DNA of 64,000 nucleotides from the NCBI RefSeq assembly GCF_034263275.1, contig NZ_CP139559.1, positions 310,001 through 374,000 on the forward strand, written 5' to 3'. Below, piece by piece: positions 51,946 to 60,764 of this stretch (its first letter is position 1; each line of letters starts with the position of its first letter). The notes beneath the pieces are model-generated. The model was not told where the DNA came from. It saw nothing but the letters and a program-made list of their open reading frames with translations, and searched no databases. Source of the stretch: Mucilaginibacter sp. cycad4 (GTDB lineage Bacteria > Bacteroidota > Bacteroidia > Sphingobacteriales > Sphingobacteriaceae). The position numbers were made by a program, and so were the translations under genes.

Positions 51946-52506
51946 CTAATTTAATAGTTGTTTTAACCTGTTGATATCGTTGCAAACAAGCCTTTGCGCT
52001 TGTGCGAGGTTTGGGTAATCATTTATTCTAAATACATTAATAACTATGTTTCTGAACACAGAAGTATTTTCAGGCGCATTGGATGTTCTAATTCGTGAAG
52101 CGTCTTCGTTAAATGTCACGTCCTTTACCCAATGAAGACTGTTTTCTATACTCCAATGGCTTTTAATACCATGGCAGAATGTTTGCGCATTACCGATTAA
52201 GCTACTGATGAAAAAGGCGTATTCTTCCCGGATACGTCCTTTTTCTTTTACCCAGCGATGCACTTTAATAAGTTGGCTTACCCCAGCCCATGTGTTACTG
52301 ATTTCCTCTGTTCCCGGGTACACCCAAACTGTTCTACGTTCTATTCGCCCTTTGTTTTTCAACAACTCAACAAACTTACTACAAACCATTGCCTCGTCCG
52401 ATGTAATGGTTTCGATCTTTTTGTAAAGGTTCTTTTGATTCTTCTTCACGCCTATTATATAATTGTTATCTGTATCAATAATAGCCTCTACCGTTTTTTT
52501 TGACAA
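51946..52506 (-). CDS. ISAs1 transposase, C-terminal part (copy 2)
   Basis: 186 aa, differing from copy 1 by one residue (Gly to Arg in EKGxIREEYA). Same frame relation to the N-terminal part as in copy 1. Confidence 0.85.
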   Translation of the reverse strand: MSKKTVEAIIDTDNNYIIGVKKNQKNLYKKIETITSDEAMVCSKFVELLKNKGRIERRTVWVYPGTEEISNTWAGVSQLIKVHRWVKEKGRIREEYAFFISSLIGNAQTFCHGIKSHWSIENSLHWVKDVTFNEDASRIRTSNAPENTSVFRNIVINVFRINDYPNLAQAQRLVCNDINRLKQLLN

Positions 52507-53039
52507 TGTAATGCGTCAAGTGTAAACGTTACCCCCTGTAATCCTAAACTGGAAATAAGCTGCTGAACTACAGAGATTTCACTTTGTTTTGAGTTGTCAA
52601 CTAAACCATGGCCAACGACTTGATTACTCCTGCTACTATACAAGCTTACCAGGCTTACAAATCGTTGTTTGTCAAGAGAATAATCGCTCATCGTCCCTTT
52701 CATTGCCTTACCATCTATATGTAGCCATTCATTTTTAGACAAATCAATATGCTGACTGGCCCATTTATGGAAACTCTCATTTAAGCTGTTAAAGTCTAAA
52801 TCTTGTATTACACGTCTTATAGTATAAAAGCTTGGAAGGCGGGCTTTATTAGGCTGAAAGAAGGCCAAAAGATCGACTTCATTCCGCTTTATAAAATCAC
52901 CCATCGAACGATAGCCATGATAACCGCTCATTGTACTCATTAACACAAGCAACAGAATGAAAGTCTGGTCATGGCGCTGGCCTGCCTTTCGCCTTATATC
53001 CGGTAACTCTGATAAATACGCTAATATGCTCTTATCCAT
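52488..53039 (-). CDS. ISAs1 transposase, N-terminal part (copy 2)
   Basis: 183 aa, identical in protein sequence to copy 1. It ends at the same A8 tract. Confidence 0.9.
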   Translation of the reverse strand: MDKSILAYLSELPDIRRKAGQRHDQTFILLLVLMSTMSGYHGYRSMGDFIKRNEVDLLAFFQPNKARLPSFYTIRRVIQDLDFNSLNESFHKWASQHIDLSKNEWLHIDGKAMKGTMSDYSLDKQRFVSLVSLYSSRSNQVVGHGLVDNSKQSEISVVQQLISSLGLQGVTFTLDALHCQKKR

Positions 53040-53175
53040 CCTAACTTTTTTGACCTCAAGTTAACTTATAATATTTAGAATGCAATAGCCCTGCTCTCGA
53101 GAGGGGATTTTTAAAACCATTTGTTCAATTAATTGCTTAGGTTCACGGCAATGGCCGGGAGGCGACGGAAACAAA

Positions 53176-53205
53176 TAAAAAAGCGGAAGGTAAAACCATC
53201 CGCTT
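53176..53205 (-). terminator. Terminator of lolA
   Basis: On the minus strand AAGCGGATGG...CCTTCCGCTT is followed by TTTTTTATTTG. It lies 48 bases after the lolA stop codon. Between it and the lolA end is a short run of TCTCAAATC-type repeats. Confidence 0.75.
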
Positions 53206-53253
53206 CAAAATATCTCAAATCTCACGTCTCAAATCACACATCTAAATAAAAAC

Positions 53254-53931
53254 CTACCTCAAATCCACAACTTCAACGCCCGGGTGGCCTTTAGCATCCC
53301 ATGCAAAAGTTGCATCAGGAGCGGGTACATTAGGGGTAAAGGTGCGTACAGTATAAGTATACCTGTTGCCGTTTTTATCAAACAATAAGGCGCTGTAAAG
53401 TTGTTTTTTTACTTTATCAATAGTAAGCTTCACTTTAAAAATGGCTTTTTTATCATCTTCGGGTGTAAGCTCGATGGTTTGGTATGCTTTGCCCGCTATT
53501 TTTTGCTCGCCGGTGTATAGGTACTTAAATCCCTTTTCATACATGGTAAAGATCTGGGCCGGGTTGTTCAGCCCGTCGCTTCCTTTATCGGCGTCACTCA
53601 CCTGTACTTCTTTATCTTTTTTAAGATAGGTCCACTGGCTTTTGCCATCGCTCAGTATCTCTTTGTCAACTTCGGGTTTTGCGGCTGAGTTATATAGGGT
53701 AACCCGGTATTTGCCGGTTTTTGCTTTAGATATCAGGGTTCCGGTTTGTGTTTCCTTGATGTTGGCCTGCTGGTTATTCAGGCTAAAGGTAAAATCTGTT
53801 TTAATAACATCGTACGACCGGTATTTTTGGCTTACCTGGTTTAAAATTGCTTTTGCCTGGCTGTCTTTTTGCGCAAAAGCGGTGCTGTATGTACTTATTG
53901 CTAAAATGGTATATGCTATGATCTTTTTCAT
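53254..53931 (-). CDS. lolA: Outer-membrane lipoprotein carrier protein LolA
   Basis: 225 aa with a signal peptide (about residues 1-20, ISTYSTAFAQ). The LolA-like half barrel is visible (YRSYDVIKTDFTFSLNNQQ, GKYRVTLYN, QWTYLKKDKEVQVSD, AKAIFKVKLTID-like strands). It moves lipoproteins through the periplasm to the outer membrane. It follows ftsK by 69 bases, the same neighbour order as in many Bacteroidota and E. coli. Confidence 0.92.
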   Translation of the reverse strand: MKKIIAYTILAISTYSTAFAQKDSQAKAILNQVSQKYRSYDVIKTDFTFSLNNQQANIKETQTGTLISKAKTGKYRVTLYNSAAKPEVDKEILSDGKSQWTYLKKDKEVQVSDADKGSDGLNNPAQIFTMYEKGFKYLYTGEQKIAGKAYQTIELTPEDDKKAIFKVKLTIDKVKKQLYSALLFDKNGNRYTYTVRTFTPNVPAPDATFAWDAKGHPGVEVVDLR

Positions 53932-54000
53932 TCAGTTTTATTCAACAACAACTATTATCATTAATAGTTATTGGTTTAGAGTAATTAAATACGGGTTGGT

Positions 54001-56610
54001 TTAATCTTTGATTGGCTTTTGAAGCGTTTCCAGGTAACGTTCAAGGCTGTATTCGTCGGGATAAAGCACATCGCGGGCTTTGCTGCCTTCAAAAGGACCT
54101 ACAATTCCGGCTGCTTCCAACTGGTCAATGATGCGGCCGGCGCGATTATAGCCCAGCTTCATTTTGCGTTGGATAAGCGATGTTGAGCCCTGCTGGTGCA
54201 GGACAATTAAGCGTGCTGCTTCCTCAAACATCGGGTCGCGGTCGTCAGGGTCATATTCCTTAGTACTGCTTGCTTCGCCTTCGCCAACATACTCAGGCAG
54301 GTACATGGCCGATGGATACCCCTTTTGATTGCCGATAAAATCGGATATAGCTTCAACCTCCGGAGTATCCACAAAGGCGCACTGCAAACGGATCAGGTCG
54401 CTGCCTGTTGAAAACAGCATATCCCCGCGACCGATCAGCTGATCAGCACCACCGGCATCAAGAATGGTACGTGAATCTATTTTGGAAAGCACCCTGAATG
54501 CCAGCCTTGACGGGAAGTTGGCTTTAATAGTACCTGTAATAATATTAACCGAAGGGCGCTGTGTAGCGATAACCAAATGGATCCCCACCGCACGGGCCAG
54601 TTGGGCAATACGGGCAATAGGCATTTCCACTTCTTTACCGGCCGTCATCATCAAATCGGCAAACTCGTCAATCACCAGTACTATAAACGGCAGGTAACGG
54701 TGTTTTTCCGGGTCGCTGATTTTGCGGTTCACAAACTTGGCATTGTACTCTTTGAGGTTACGTACCTGCGCATCTTTCAGCAGGTCATAGCGCTGATCCA
54801 TCTCAATACACAATGAATTGAGTGTGTTTACCACTTTTTTAGTATCGGTGATAATGGCATCGCCATCATCAGGCAGCTTAGCCAAAAAGTGCCTTTCTAT
54901 CTTACGGAAAAGTGTAAGCTCAACCTTTTTAGGGTCAACCAGTACAAATTTGAGTTCGGCAGGGTGTTTTTTATACAACAGCGATACCAGGATGGCGTTA
55001 ATACCAACCGATTTACCCTGGCCGGTGGCACCCGCAACCAGCAGGTGGGGCATTTTGGCCAGGTCGGCAATAAACACTTCGTTAGATATGGTTTTACCTA
55101 AAGCGATAGGCAGGTCCATTGTGGTGTTCTGGTATTTTTCTGTCGATAGGATAGAACGCATCGAAACCATTTCGGGGTTCTGATTAGGCACCTCGATACC
55201 AATAGTTCCCTTGCCTGGCATAGGGGCAATGATACGGATGCCCAAAGCGGCTAAGCTTAATGCAATATCATCCTCCAGGTTCTTGATCTTGCTGATCCTT
55301 ACGCCGGGAGCAGGGATGATCTCATACAGGGTAACCGTTGGGCCTATAGTAGCCTTGATCTTATCAATTTCGATATTATAGTGGTTCAGCGTTTCAACAA
55401 TCTTGTTCTTGTTGGCTTCCAGCTCTTCGGCATTAACCGAGATCTTGTTTGAACCATGGTTTTCTAATAACTCCAGGTGCGGTAGTTTGTATGAAGCCAG
55501 ATCGAGCTTGTGGTCATATATACCAAACTGGTTTACCAGGTCGTTTGCTTTTTCGTTATCGGTTTTTTCAACGCTTAGTTCGGGCAATGGCCTGTTGGTA
55601 TCAATTGTAAGCGGAATTTCTTCTTCCTCTTCCGGCTCATGTTTAACAGTGTTTGCCGGTCTTAAAACTACCGGCTCATGGAATCCGGGCATTTGCTCCA
55701 TAGGAGGGTGCCTGAGCGGGGATGGTGGTATAAGCGGTTCCTGCACCATGGGCTCGGGCATGATACTGCTTACATGGGTTTCGCGGATCTTGTTATTGCC
55801 CCGGGGCCATTCAAGCGGCATTGACGGCTCTTCATCAATTAGTTCAACTGGTTCGGGTGCTACCTCATCAACACTCATTGCTGCAACCGGGCGGTTTTTA
55901 CGCTGAGGTATTTTAAAGTCGATATTGTAAGCTATTACCAATACGGTAAGTGCCAAAAATACCAGCAGGCCGCCGGTACCCGCTTCACCTATCTGAGCCG
56001 CAAGTAAGCGGTTGCTCCAAAAACCGAAGCCGCCTTCAAGGTAGTGGGGATAATCAATCACAAATGAGTGAAAATAAGCTATCGCCACCGAAATAAAAAC
56101 AATGCTGAATAAAGAATACGCCAATGTTTTACGGATAGAAAATAACCTCGCTTTAAAAAGCAGGCGGTAGCCTACAACAAAAAACACAAAAATAAACAGG
56201 AATGAAGCTACGCCAAACCACTCATAAATAAACTGATTGGATAATAACGCGCCAAACTTGCCCAGCCAGTTTTGCGCCCTGATAGTGGGATCGCTCAGGT
56301 CGGCAATTTCATGAACGGTAGTGCCTGTTGAAAGGTTATGCCAGCCGCCGTTTGTTTTGGAAATGTAGCTCTGGTCTTCCTGCCAGGTAAACAGGTATGA
56401 TGTAAAAGCGATGAGGAAAAAAATGGATAATAGCAGTGAAAACAAGCCTGCAATTTTAACAGCCTTGCCGTTTTCATAGTCAAAGTCAAAGCTGGGCAGT
56501 TTAGGTAATTTCCTGCCTGCCACTCGTTCCTTTTCGGCCTTGCCGCTTTGGCGAGGCTGATTTTCTCCCTTGAAATTATTTGATCTAAACTGGTTTCCTT
56601 TTGCCGGCAT
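54001..56610 (-). CDS. ftsK: DNA translocase FtsK/SpoIIIE
   Basis: 869 aa from ATG 56610 (MPAKGNQFRSNNF); the longer ORF start at 56655 adds 15 residues that precede the usual N-terminus. N-terminal membrane segments (about residues 55-80, 125-145, 155-175, 200-225), a proline-rich linker (260-330), and the motor: Walker A GATGQGKSVG, Walker B LVLVDPKKVEL-like and IVLVIDEFADLM, plus the C-terminal gamma winged helix (LIQRKMKLGYNRAGRIIDQLEAAG, quoted in part). It pumps chromosomal DNA during division. lolA follows. Confidence 0.95.
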   Translation of the reverse strand: MPAKGNQFRSNNFKGENQPRQSGKAEKERVAGRKLPKLPSFDFDYENGKAVKIAGLFSLLLSIFFLIAFTSYLFTWQEDQSYISKTNGGWHNLSTGTTVHEIADLSDPTIRAQNWLGKFGALLSNQFIYEWFGVASFLFIFVFFVVGYRLLFKARLFSIRKTLAYSLFSIVFISVAIAYFHSFVIDYPHYLEGGFGFWSNRLLAAQIGEAGTGGLLVFLALTVLVIAYNIDFKIPQRKNRPVAAMSVDEVAPEPVELIDEEPSMPLEWPRGNNKIRETHVSSIMPEPMVQEPLIPPSPLRHPPMEQMPGFHEPVVLRPANTVKHEPEEEEEIPLTIDTNRPLPELSVEKTDNEKANDLVNQFGIYDHKLDLASYKLPHLELLENHGSNKISVNAEELEANKNKIVETLNHYNIEIDKIKATIGPTVTLYEIIPAPGVRISKIKNLEDDIALSLAALGIRIIAPMPGKGTIGIEVPNQNPEMVSMRSILSTEKYQNTTMDLPIALGKTISNEVFIADLAKMPHLLVAGATGQGKSVGINAILVSLLYKKHPAELKFVLVDPKKVELTLFRKIERHFLAKLPDDGDAIITDTKKVVNTLNSLCIEMDQRYDLLKDAQVRNLKEYNAKFVNRKISDPEKHRYLPFIVLVIDEFADLMMTAGKEVEMPIARIAQLARAVGIHLVIATQRPSVNIITGTIKANFPSRLAFRVLSKIDSRTILDAGGADQLIGRGDMLFSTGSDLIRLQCAFVDTPEVEAISDFIGNQKGYPSAMYLPEYVGEGEASSTKEYDPDDRDPMFEEAARLIVLHQQGSTSLIQRKMKLGYNRAGRIIDQLEAAGIVGPFEGSKARDVLYPDEYSLERYLETLQKPIKD

Positions 56611-56884
56611 CCTGATGTAACAAACGTTTATGTGCAAACTTACGTAAAATTTCACCTATGTGAACTTTACAGTTACACCCGGTAAATATTTTATATAAGA
56701 TTCATTAACCTGCAAAAAATTACAGGCCGAATGAATATAAAGTTAACAGATTATATAACTTATTGGCAACATTTTTAATTTTTTAGTATAATTGAAAAAC
56801 AACATTACCTGTAGCATAAAACGTAAATTTAACAAAGTAAATATAACAGCGCGCTTAATAATAAACGCTTTACTTAACTAAGTA

Positions 56885-57532
56885 ATGAGCATAGAAAGAC
56901 TGGAAGAATATATCGCATCTGCCGATTTAGATAGTATCAACACCTTGCTTGGCCGCGACCGGGCGCTGGCTTTAAAAAAAACAAGCCTTAACGTATCGCC
57001 GCTTATGCTTTCGTGTTATTATAAAAAGCCGGAGGTTACCAATTTGCTGTTAAATTATGTGAGCAATATCAGTTTGTTTGAAGCTGCCGCTGCCGGCAAA
57101 TTTGATGCGGTTGCCCACCTTGTAGCTACCGATCCAAATGCACTTGATGATTACGCTGACGACGGCTTTACCGCGCTTGGGCTGGCCTGTTATTTCGGGC
57201 AGTTTGATGTGGCCCGGTACCTGGTGTTGAAGGGTGCAAATGTTAACCTTCAATCAAATAACGGTTTCAACGTGTTCCCCATTCATTCGGCAGCTGCCGG
57301 AAACTATACCGATATAGCCCGCATGCTTATTGAAAACGGTGCTCAGGTGAACGTTGTGCAACAAGCTGGCGCTACGCCGCTGCATTCGGCCGCGCAAAAT
57401 GGTAACCTGGAGTTGATCATCCTGCTGCTGGAAAGCGGTGCAGAGGTTTTTACCCGGATGGAAGGCGGCAAACTCCCCGCCGACCTGGCCCGCGAAAAAG
57501 GCTTTGAAGAGATAGCTGAGATTTTGAGTTGA
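56885..57532 (+). CDS. Ankyrin-repeat protein
   Basis: 215 aa made of about five ankyrin repeats (GFTALGLACYFGQFDVARYL; PIHSAAAGNYTDIARMLIEN; TPLHSAAQNGNLELIILLLE). It is cytoplasmic and should bind a protein partner. No neighbouring effector is obvious. Confidence 0.92.
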   Translation: MSIERLEEYIASADLDSINTLLGRDRALALKKTSLNVSPLMLSCYYKKPEVTNLLLNYVSNISLFEAAAAGKFDAVAHLVATDPNALDDYADDGFTALGLACYFGQFDVARYLVLKGANVNLQSNNGFNVFPIHSAAAGNYTDIARMLIENGAQVNVVQQAGATPLHSAAQNGNLELIILLLESGAEVFTRMEGGKLPADLAREKGFEEIAEILS

Positions 57533-57631
57533 TGTTTAAACGCTTAATTTAAAACTGGTTAAGTGATAGCTTTTTATCGCTGATCCGTGTTTTTTAAGGC
57601 TTATTGCATGTTTTTGTGCCGGGTGCTTTTA

Positions 57632-57639
57632 TATATTTG
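57632..57639 (+). promoter_or_regulatory. -7 promoter box of the GlxA-type regulator
   Basis: TATATTTG matches TAnnTTTG exactly, 21 bases before the ATG at 57661. A TTTG at 57613-57616 lies 15 bases upstream. Confidence 0.5.
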
Positions 57640-57660
57640 TAATAACCTGAATTATAACAA

Positions 57661-58644
57661 ATGAAAGAAATAGCGCTGCTTATTCACGAAGATATTAATC
57701 TTTCAACCATATCGGGCGTATTGGATATGGTGAGGCATACTAACCGTTTTTTAGTAGAAAGCGGCAAAACCGAAGCCTTTAGCGTAATGCTTGTAGGCGA
57801 AAGAATAAACAATAACCTGCTTTATTTTCCGGCGCAGTTTACCGGCTTTAAAACCATTGATGAGATCAAAGATATCGACCTCGTTATAGCCCCGGCATTT
57901 TACGGTCCGCCTGATTTGGTAATGCGTAAAAACAAAAATCTGATCGACTTTATAAGGAATATGTATAATAAGGGCGCGGAAGTGGCCAGCCTGTGTTTTG
58001 GCAGCTATTTTTTGGCCGAAGCAGGGGTGCTTGACGGTAAACCCTGTACCACACACTGGGTTGCTGTTGATGATATGAAACGCCGCTATCCCAATGTAAA
58101 TATTTTGCCCGATATGGTAACCACCGATAAAGACGGGACTTATACCAGCGGCGGTGCTTTTTCAAGCATGAACCTGATCCTGTACCTGATTGAAAAATAT
58201 TGCGGCAGGGATACAGGCATCTGGGCCAGTAAAATGTTTTCGCTGGATATTGACCGTACCAGCCAGGCACATTTCAAGGTATTTGAAGGGCAGCATCAGC
58301 ATGAAGACCAGGAAATTATGCGCTCGCAATTGTATATCGAAAACAATTATCATTTACCTATATCGGTAGAGGAAATTGCGGGCCAAACTAATATGAGCAA
58401 GCGTAATTTCATTCGCCGGTTTAAAAGCGCCACGCAAAATACACCGATGGAATATCTGCAAAAGGTAAAGATAGAGTCGGTGAAAAAGGGGCTGGAGAAA
58501 ACCAATTTCAATATCAGCGAACTGATGTACAAAGTTGGTTATAACGACTTGAAAACGTTCAGGAAGATCTTTAAACGAATAACAGGATTAACCCCGCAGG
58601 ATTACAGAAGTAAATATTGCAGGAGAGCAGTACTGGAGAATTAA
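57661..58644 (+). CDS. GlxA-family regulator: DJ-1/PfpI domain plus AraC helix-turn-helix
   Basis: 327 aa. Residues about 1-190 are a DJ-1/PfpI-like domain; ASLCFGSYFLAEAG at about residue 103-117 is the elbow segment with Cys. Residues about 225-320 hold an AraC double helix-turn-helix ending GLTPQDYRSKY. Such regulators answer to small molecules such as choline- or arginine-derived compounds in other bacteria. Target genes are not obvious; the gene is alone before a palindromic repeat. Confidence 0.92.
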   Translation: MKEIALLIHEDINLSTISGVLDMVRHTNRFLVESGKTEAFSVMLVGERINNNLLYFPAQFTGFKTIDEIKDIDLVIAPAFYGPPDLVMRKNKNLIDFIRNMYNKGAEVASLCFGSYFLAEAGVLDGKPCTTHWVAVDDMKRRYPNVNILPDMVTTDKDGTYTSGGAFSSMNLILYLIEKYCGRDTGIWASKMFSLDIDRTSQAHFKVFEGQHQHEDQEIMRSQLYIENNYHLPISVEEIAGQTNMSKRNFIRRFKSATQNTPMEYLQKVKIESVKKGLEKTNFNISELMYKVGYNDLKTFRKIFKRITGLTPQDYRSKYCRRAVLEN

Positions 58645-58668
58645 TGCGGGAATATTCTCTCCACTACC

Positions 58669-58761
58669 GTCATTGCGAGGTACGAAGCAATCCCCAACAA
58701 GCAGAGCAGTCATGCAAATCCGCCCTGTAAAGTCGGGGATTGCTTCGTACCTCGCAATGAC
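58669..58761. repeat. Dispersed palindromic repeat, family A (best copy)
   Basis: Perfect 27-bp inverted arms, left starting GTCATTGCGAGGTACGAAGC, right ending CTCGCAATGAC, around a 39-base centre. It lies between the convergent GlxA-type regulator and the sterol desaturase. Confidence 0.9.
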
Positions 58762-58782
58762 AGGTTAGGAAAAGCATCCGTT

Positions 58783-59817
58783 TTAAACCACTTCTTCCTT
58801 CTCCCCCTGTTTTACAGATTTATCTTCCTTTTCCTCAAGCGATTCAAAATAGGCCTTTTTAACAACAGTTGTCATTTTATGATCGCCGGTATGGCTCCAG
58901 CCGGGAGGCATTATAATGTACAGAAATTTGTTTTTAATGCCGGGCGCCTTGCGTACATCTTTGGCCAGCGCTATGATTTCGCCGAAATAGGCATCCAAAA
59001 AGCTGTTTTTAATCATGGGGCGACTGATACCATATTCAATAGGGATCTTACGGTCTTCATTTTGAAAAGTACCAAAAACTTTATCCCATATCGGTAACAG
59101 ATTACAGAAATTGGTATCCATATATAATGGGTTACGTGCATGATGTACCCTGTGATGCGATGGCGTAAGTACGATTCTGTTGAGGAAGCCGAGGCGCCCG
59201 TCTTCAATAAGGTTTTCGCCAATATGGATCATTGATCCCCAAAAGCCATCCACAAACATGATCACAAACAGCATTGGTGGGTTTACACCCAATAAAATAC
59301 AAATGCTGGTGCGGATGAGGTCGGCATATGGCGCTTCGAGGAAGAAATGAGCGAAAGTAACCGAAAGGTTCATGCTTTCGGGTGCATGATGAGTTGAGTG
59401 CAGGCACCACAGGATCCGTACTTTGTGCGCAAGGTAATGATACCAAAAATGCGCAAACTCCCATACGATATAGCCGTAAATAAACCAGTACCAGGTAAAC
59501 GTTGTTTTAAAAGCAGCGAATTGTGAAAAGAAGCCGATGCAAAACCCTACCATAGCTATGGAAAGCACACTGCCTATAAAAGCATTTAGCACATAGGTCC
59601 AAAAAGAGATCTTATAATGGATCACCTTAAATTTTTTATAAAAGGCCCCCCTGATGATCTCGAATACCAGCAGTACAGGTAACATTGGGCCCAATAAAGC
59701 GGTGATGCCATCATAAGTGAGCAACTTGCTATAATCGCCCGACTTGATGATATCATATAGCCCGCCGAGACCGAAAAATCCTGTAACGTGATCGTAAATC
59801 GCTTTTAAAAAATCCAT
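58783..59817 (-). CDS. Sterol desaturase/fatty acid hydroxylase family membrane protein
   Basis: 344 aa with several membrane segments. The di-iron histidine clusters are present: HFWYHYLAHK (HxxxH), HSTHHAPE (HxxHH) and HRVHHARN (HxxHH). Members hydroxylate or desaturate lipids such as fatty acids, sterols or carotenoids. The substrate is unknown. A C-terminal charged tail (EEKEDKSVKQGEKEEVV) is unusual. Confidence 0.93.
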   Translation of the reverse strand: MDFLKAIYDHVTGFFGLGGLYDIIKSGDYSKLLTYDGITALLGPMLPVLLVFEIIRGAFYKKFKVIHYKISFWTYVLNAFIGSVLSIAMVGFCIGFFSQFAAFKTTFTWYWFIYGYIVWEFAHFWYHYLAHKVRILWCLHSTHHAPESMNLSVTFAHFFLEAPYADLIRTSICILLGVNPPMLFVIMFVDGFWGSMIHIGENLIEDGRLGFLNRIVLTPSHHRVHHARNPLYMDTNFCNLLPIWDKVFGTFQNEDRKIPIEYGISRPMIKNSFLDAYFGEIIALAKDVRKAPGIKNKFLYIIMPPGWSHTGDHKMTTVVKKAYFESLEEKEDKSVKQGEKEEVV

Positions 59818-59886
59818 GTTGAAAATAGGTTAACCGGTAAAAAGTTTATTCAAATTTAGGTATTTTATTTGTGTGTATGTAGGTAC

Positions 59887-59915
59887 ATGTTAATTCTTTG
59901 AAAAGATATTAACAT
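59887..59915. other. Inverted repeat ATGTTAAT...ATTAACAT
   Basis: Perfect 8-bp arms with a 13-nt spacer, 70 to 98 bp upstream of the sterol desaturase start (59817). It may be an operator for that gene or a chance AT-rich repeat. Confidence 0.3.
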
Positions 59916-60105
59916 CACACATAGTAGGCTCACCAGGCCTGCGCTATTCATTAGCTCGGCAAATAGAGCAAAAGAGATGAGGGAGTATCAAATAAAAAGG
60001 GTAGCGGGTGCAGTGATGTCAGGAGTGAGTAACTCTGCATCAATCCTGAAACAATCCATTAACAGCAAGGTTATTTCTCTAAATTTACCTCAAAAATCAT
60101 CTTAT

Positions 60106-60486
60106 ATGAAAATGTTTAACCGTGCTTTTATATTATTTTTAGTGTGTATGATCCGGTACAGTTTAGTTAACGCCCAATCAACACCTATGACCCAAACTTC
60201 TGCCAGCAATCCACTGCAAAACAACCGGATCAAAATTGATTCAATCGATAAAAAACTCATCGCTTTATTAGGCGAACGCGAACGGGTGGTAAAAGAGATA
60301 GGCATCTACAAAGCAAAAAACAATATTCCGGCCCTTCAGGCCGATCGTTTTAAACAGGTTCTTGAAAAAACTATCGAAGCCGGAAAACAGGAAGGGCTCT
60401 CCGCCACGTTCATTACCGAACTTATGAACGCCATTCATAAAGAAAGCCTGCGCATTGAAGAAGAAATTAAGGCTCAAAAACAATAG
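60106..60486 (+). CDS. Secreted chorismate mutase (AroQ type)
   Basis: 126 aa from ATG 60106 (MKMFNRAFILFLVCM), which gives a clear signal peptide (to about VNAQ); the longer ORF start at 59977 would put a charged stretch before it. The mature part is the three-helix AroQ fold: RIKIDSIDKKLIALLGERER, VKEIGIYKAKNNIPALQADR and ITELMNAIHKESLRIEEEI. It converts chorismate to prephenate. An exported form is uncommon and suggests a role outside the cytoplasm (inference). Confidence 0.85.
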   Translation: MKMFNRAFILFLVCMIRYSLVNAQSTPMTQTSASNPLQNNRIKIDSIDKKLIALLGERERVVKEIGIYKAKNNIPALQADRFKQVLEKTIEAGKQEGLSATFITELMNAIHKESLRIEEEIKAQKQ

Positions 60487-60638
60487 GCGGTGTAAAAAAT
60501 ACACTATAATTTTAAATGCATTTTAGCGCATCAAATTTGTAAGCAAGTCTATTATGGGGTATAGTATAATATGCTTTATATCAATTAATTAACTTGAAAT
60601 AAGATTTGGTATTAATGCGTATCAATTTGCCCTGCAAG

Positions 60639-60683
60639 GCCCCCGGATGTGATAATTTATATCGGGCTTTTTGCTTTTTTTTA
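60639..60683 (+). terminator. Terminator upstream of the GH30 gene
   Basis: CCCCCGGAT...ATATCGGGC forms a short imperfect stem followed by TTTTTGCTTTTTTTT. It would end transcription that comes from the chorismate-mutase side. The GH30 promoter begins in its T tract. Confidence 0.55.
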
Positions 60684-60702
60684 ATTAAGTTTAATAAATT
60701 TG
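60670..60702 (+). promoter_or_regulatory. Promoter of the GH30 gene
   Basis: TTTG (60670-60673) and TAAATTTG (60695-60702) fit TTTG-N21-TAnnTTTG. The start codon is at 60765. Confidence 0.6.
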
Positions 60703-60764
60703 ACAACTCCGGTTAGCCCAGTCCAGGCTCGTAACCAAACCGGCAAGCCTATTTAATTAAACTC

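Larger units (their letters stand above)
51931..53093 (-). mobile_element. ISAs1-family insertion sequence, copy 2
   Basis: 1163 bp, same orientation as copy 1, with the same inverted repeats except for one change near the right end (GCAATAGCCCTG). Its target duplication is CTCTCGAGAG (51921-51930 and 53094-53103), itself a palindrome. It differs from copy 1 at about eight positions. Confidence 0.93.

Noticed and set aside
53210..53248. Short CTCAAATC-like tandem near lolA as a CRISPR-type array
   Set aside because: Only two or three imperfect copies of about 14 bp without regular spacers; it is a simple intergenic repeat.
59977..60105. 43-codon extension of the chorismate mutase
   Set aside because: It would place a polar stretch before the signal peptide; the ATG at 60106 gives a standard export signal.
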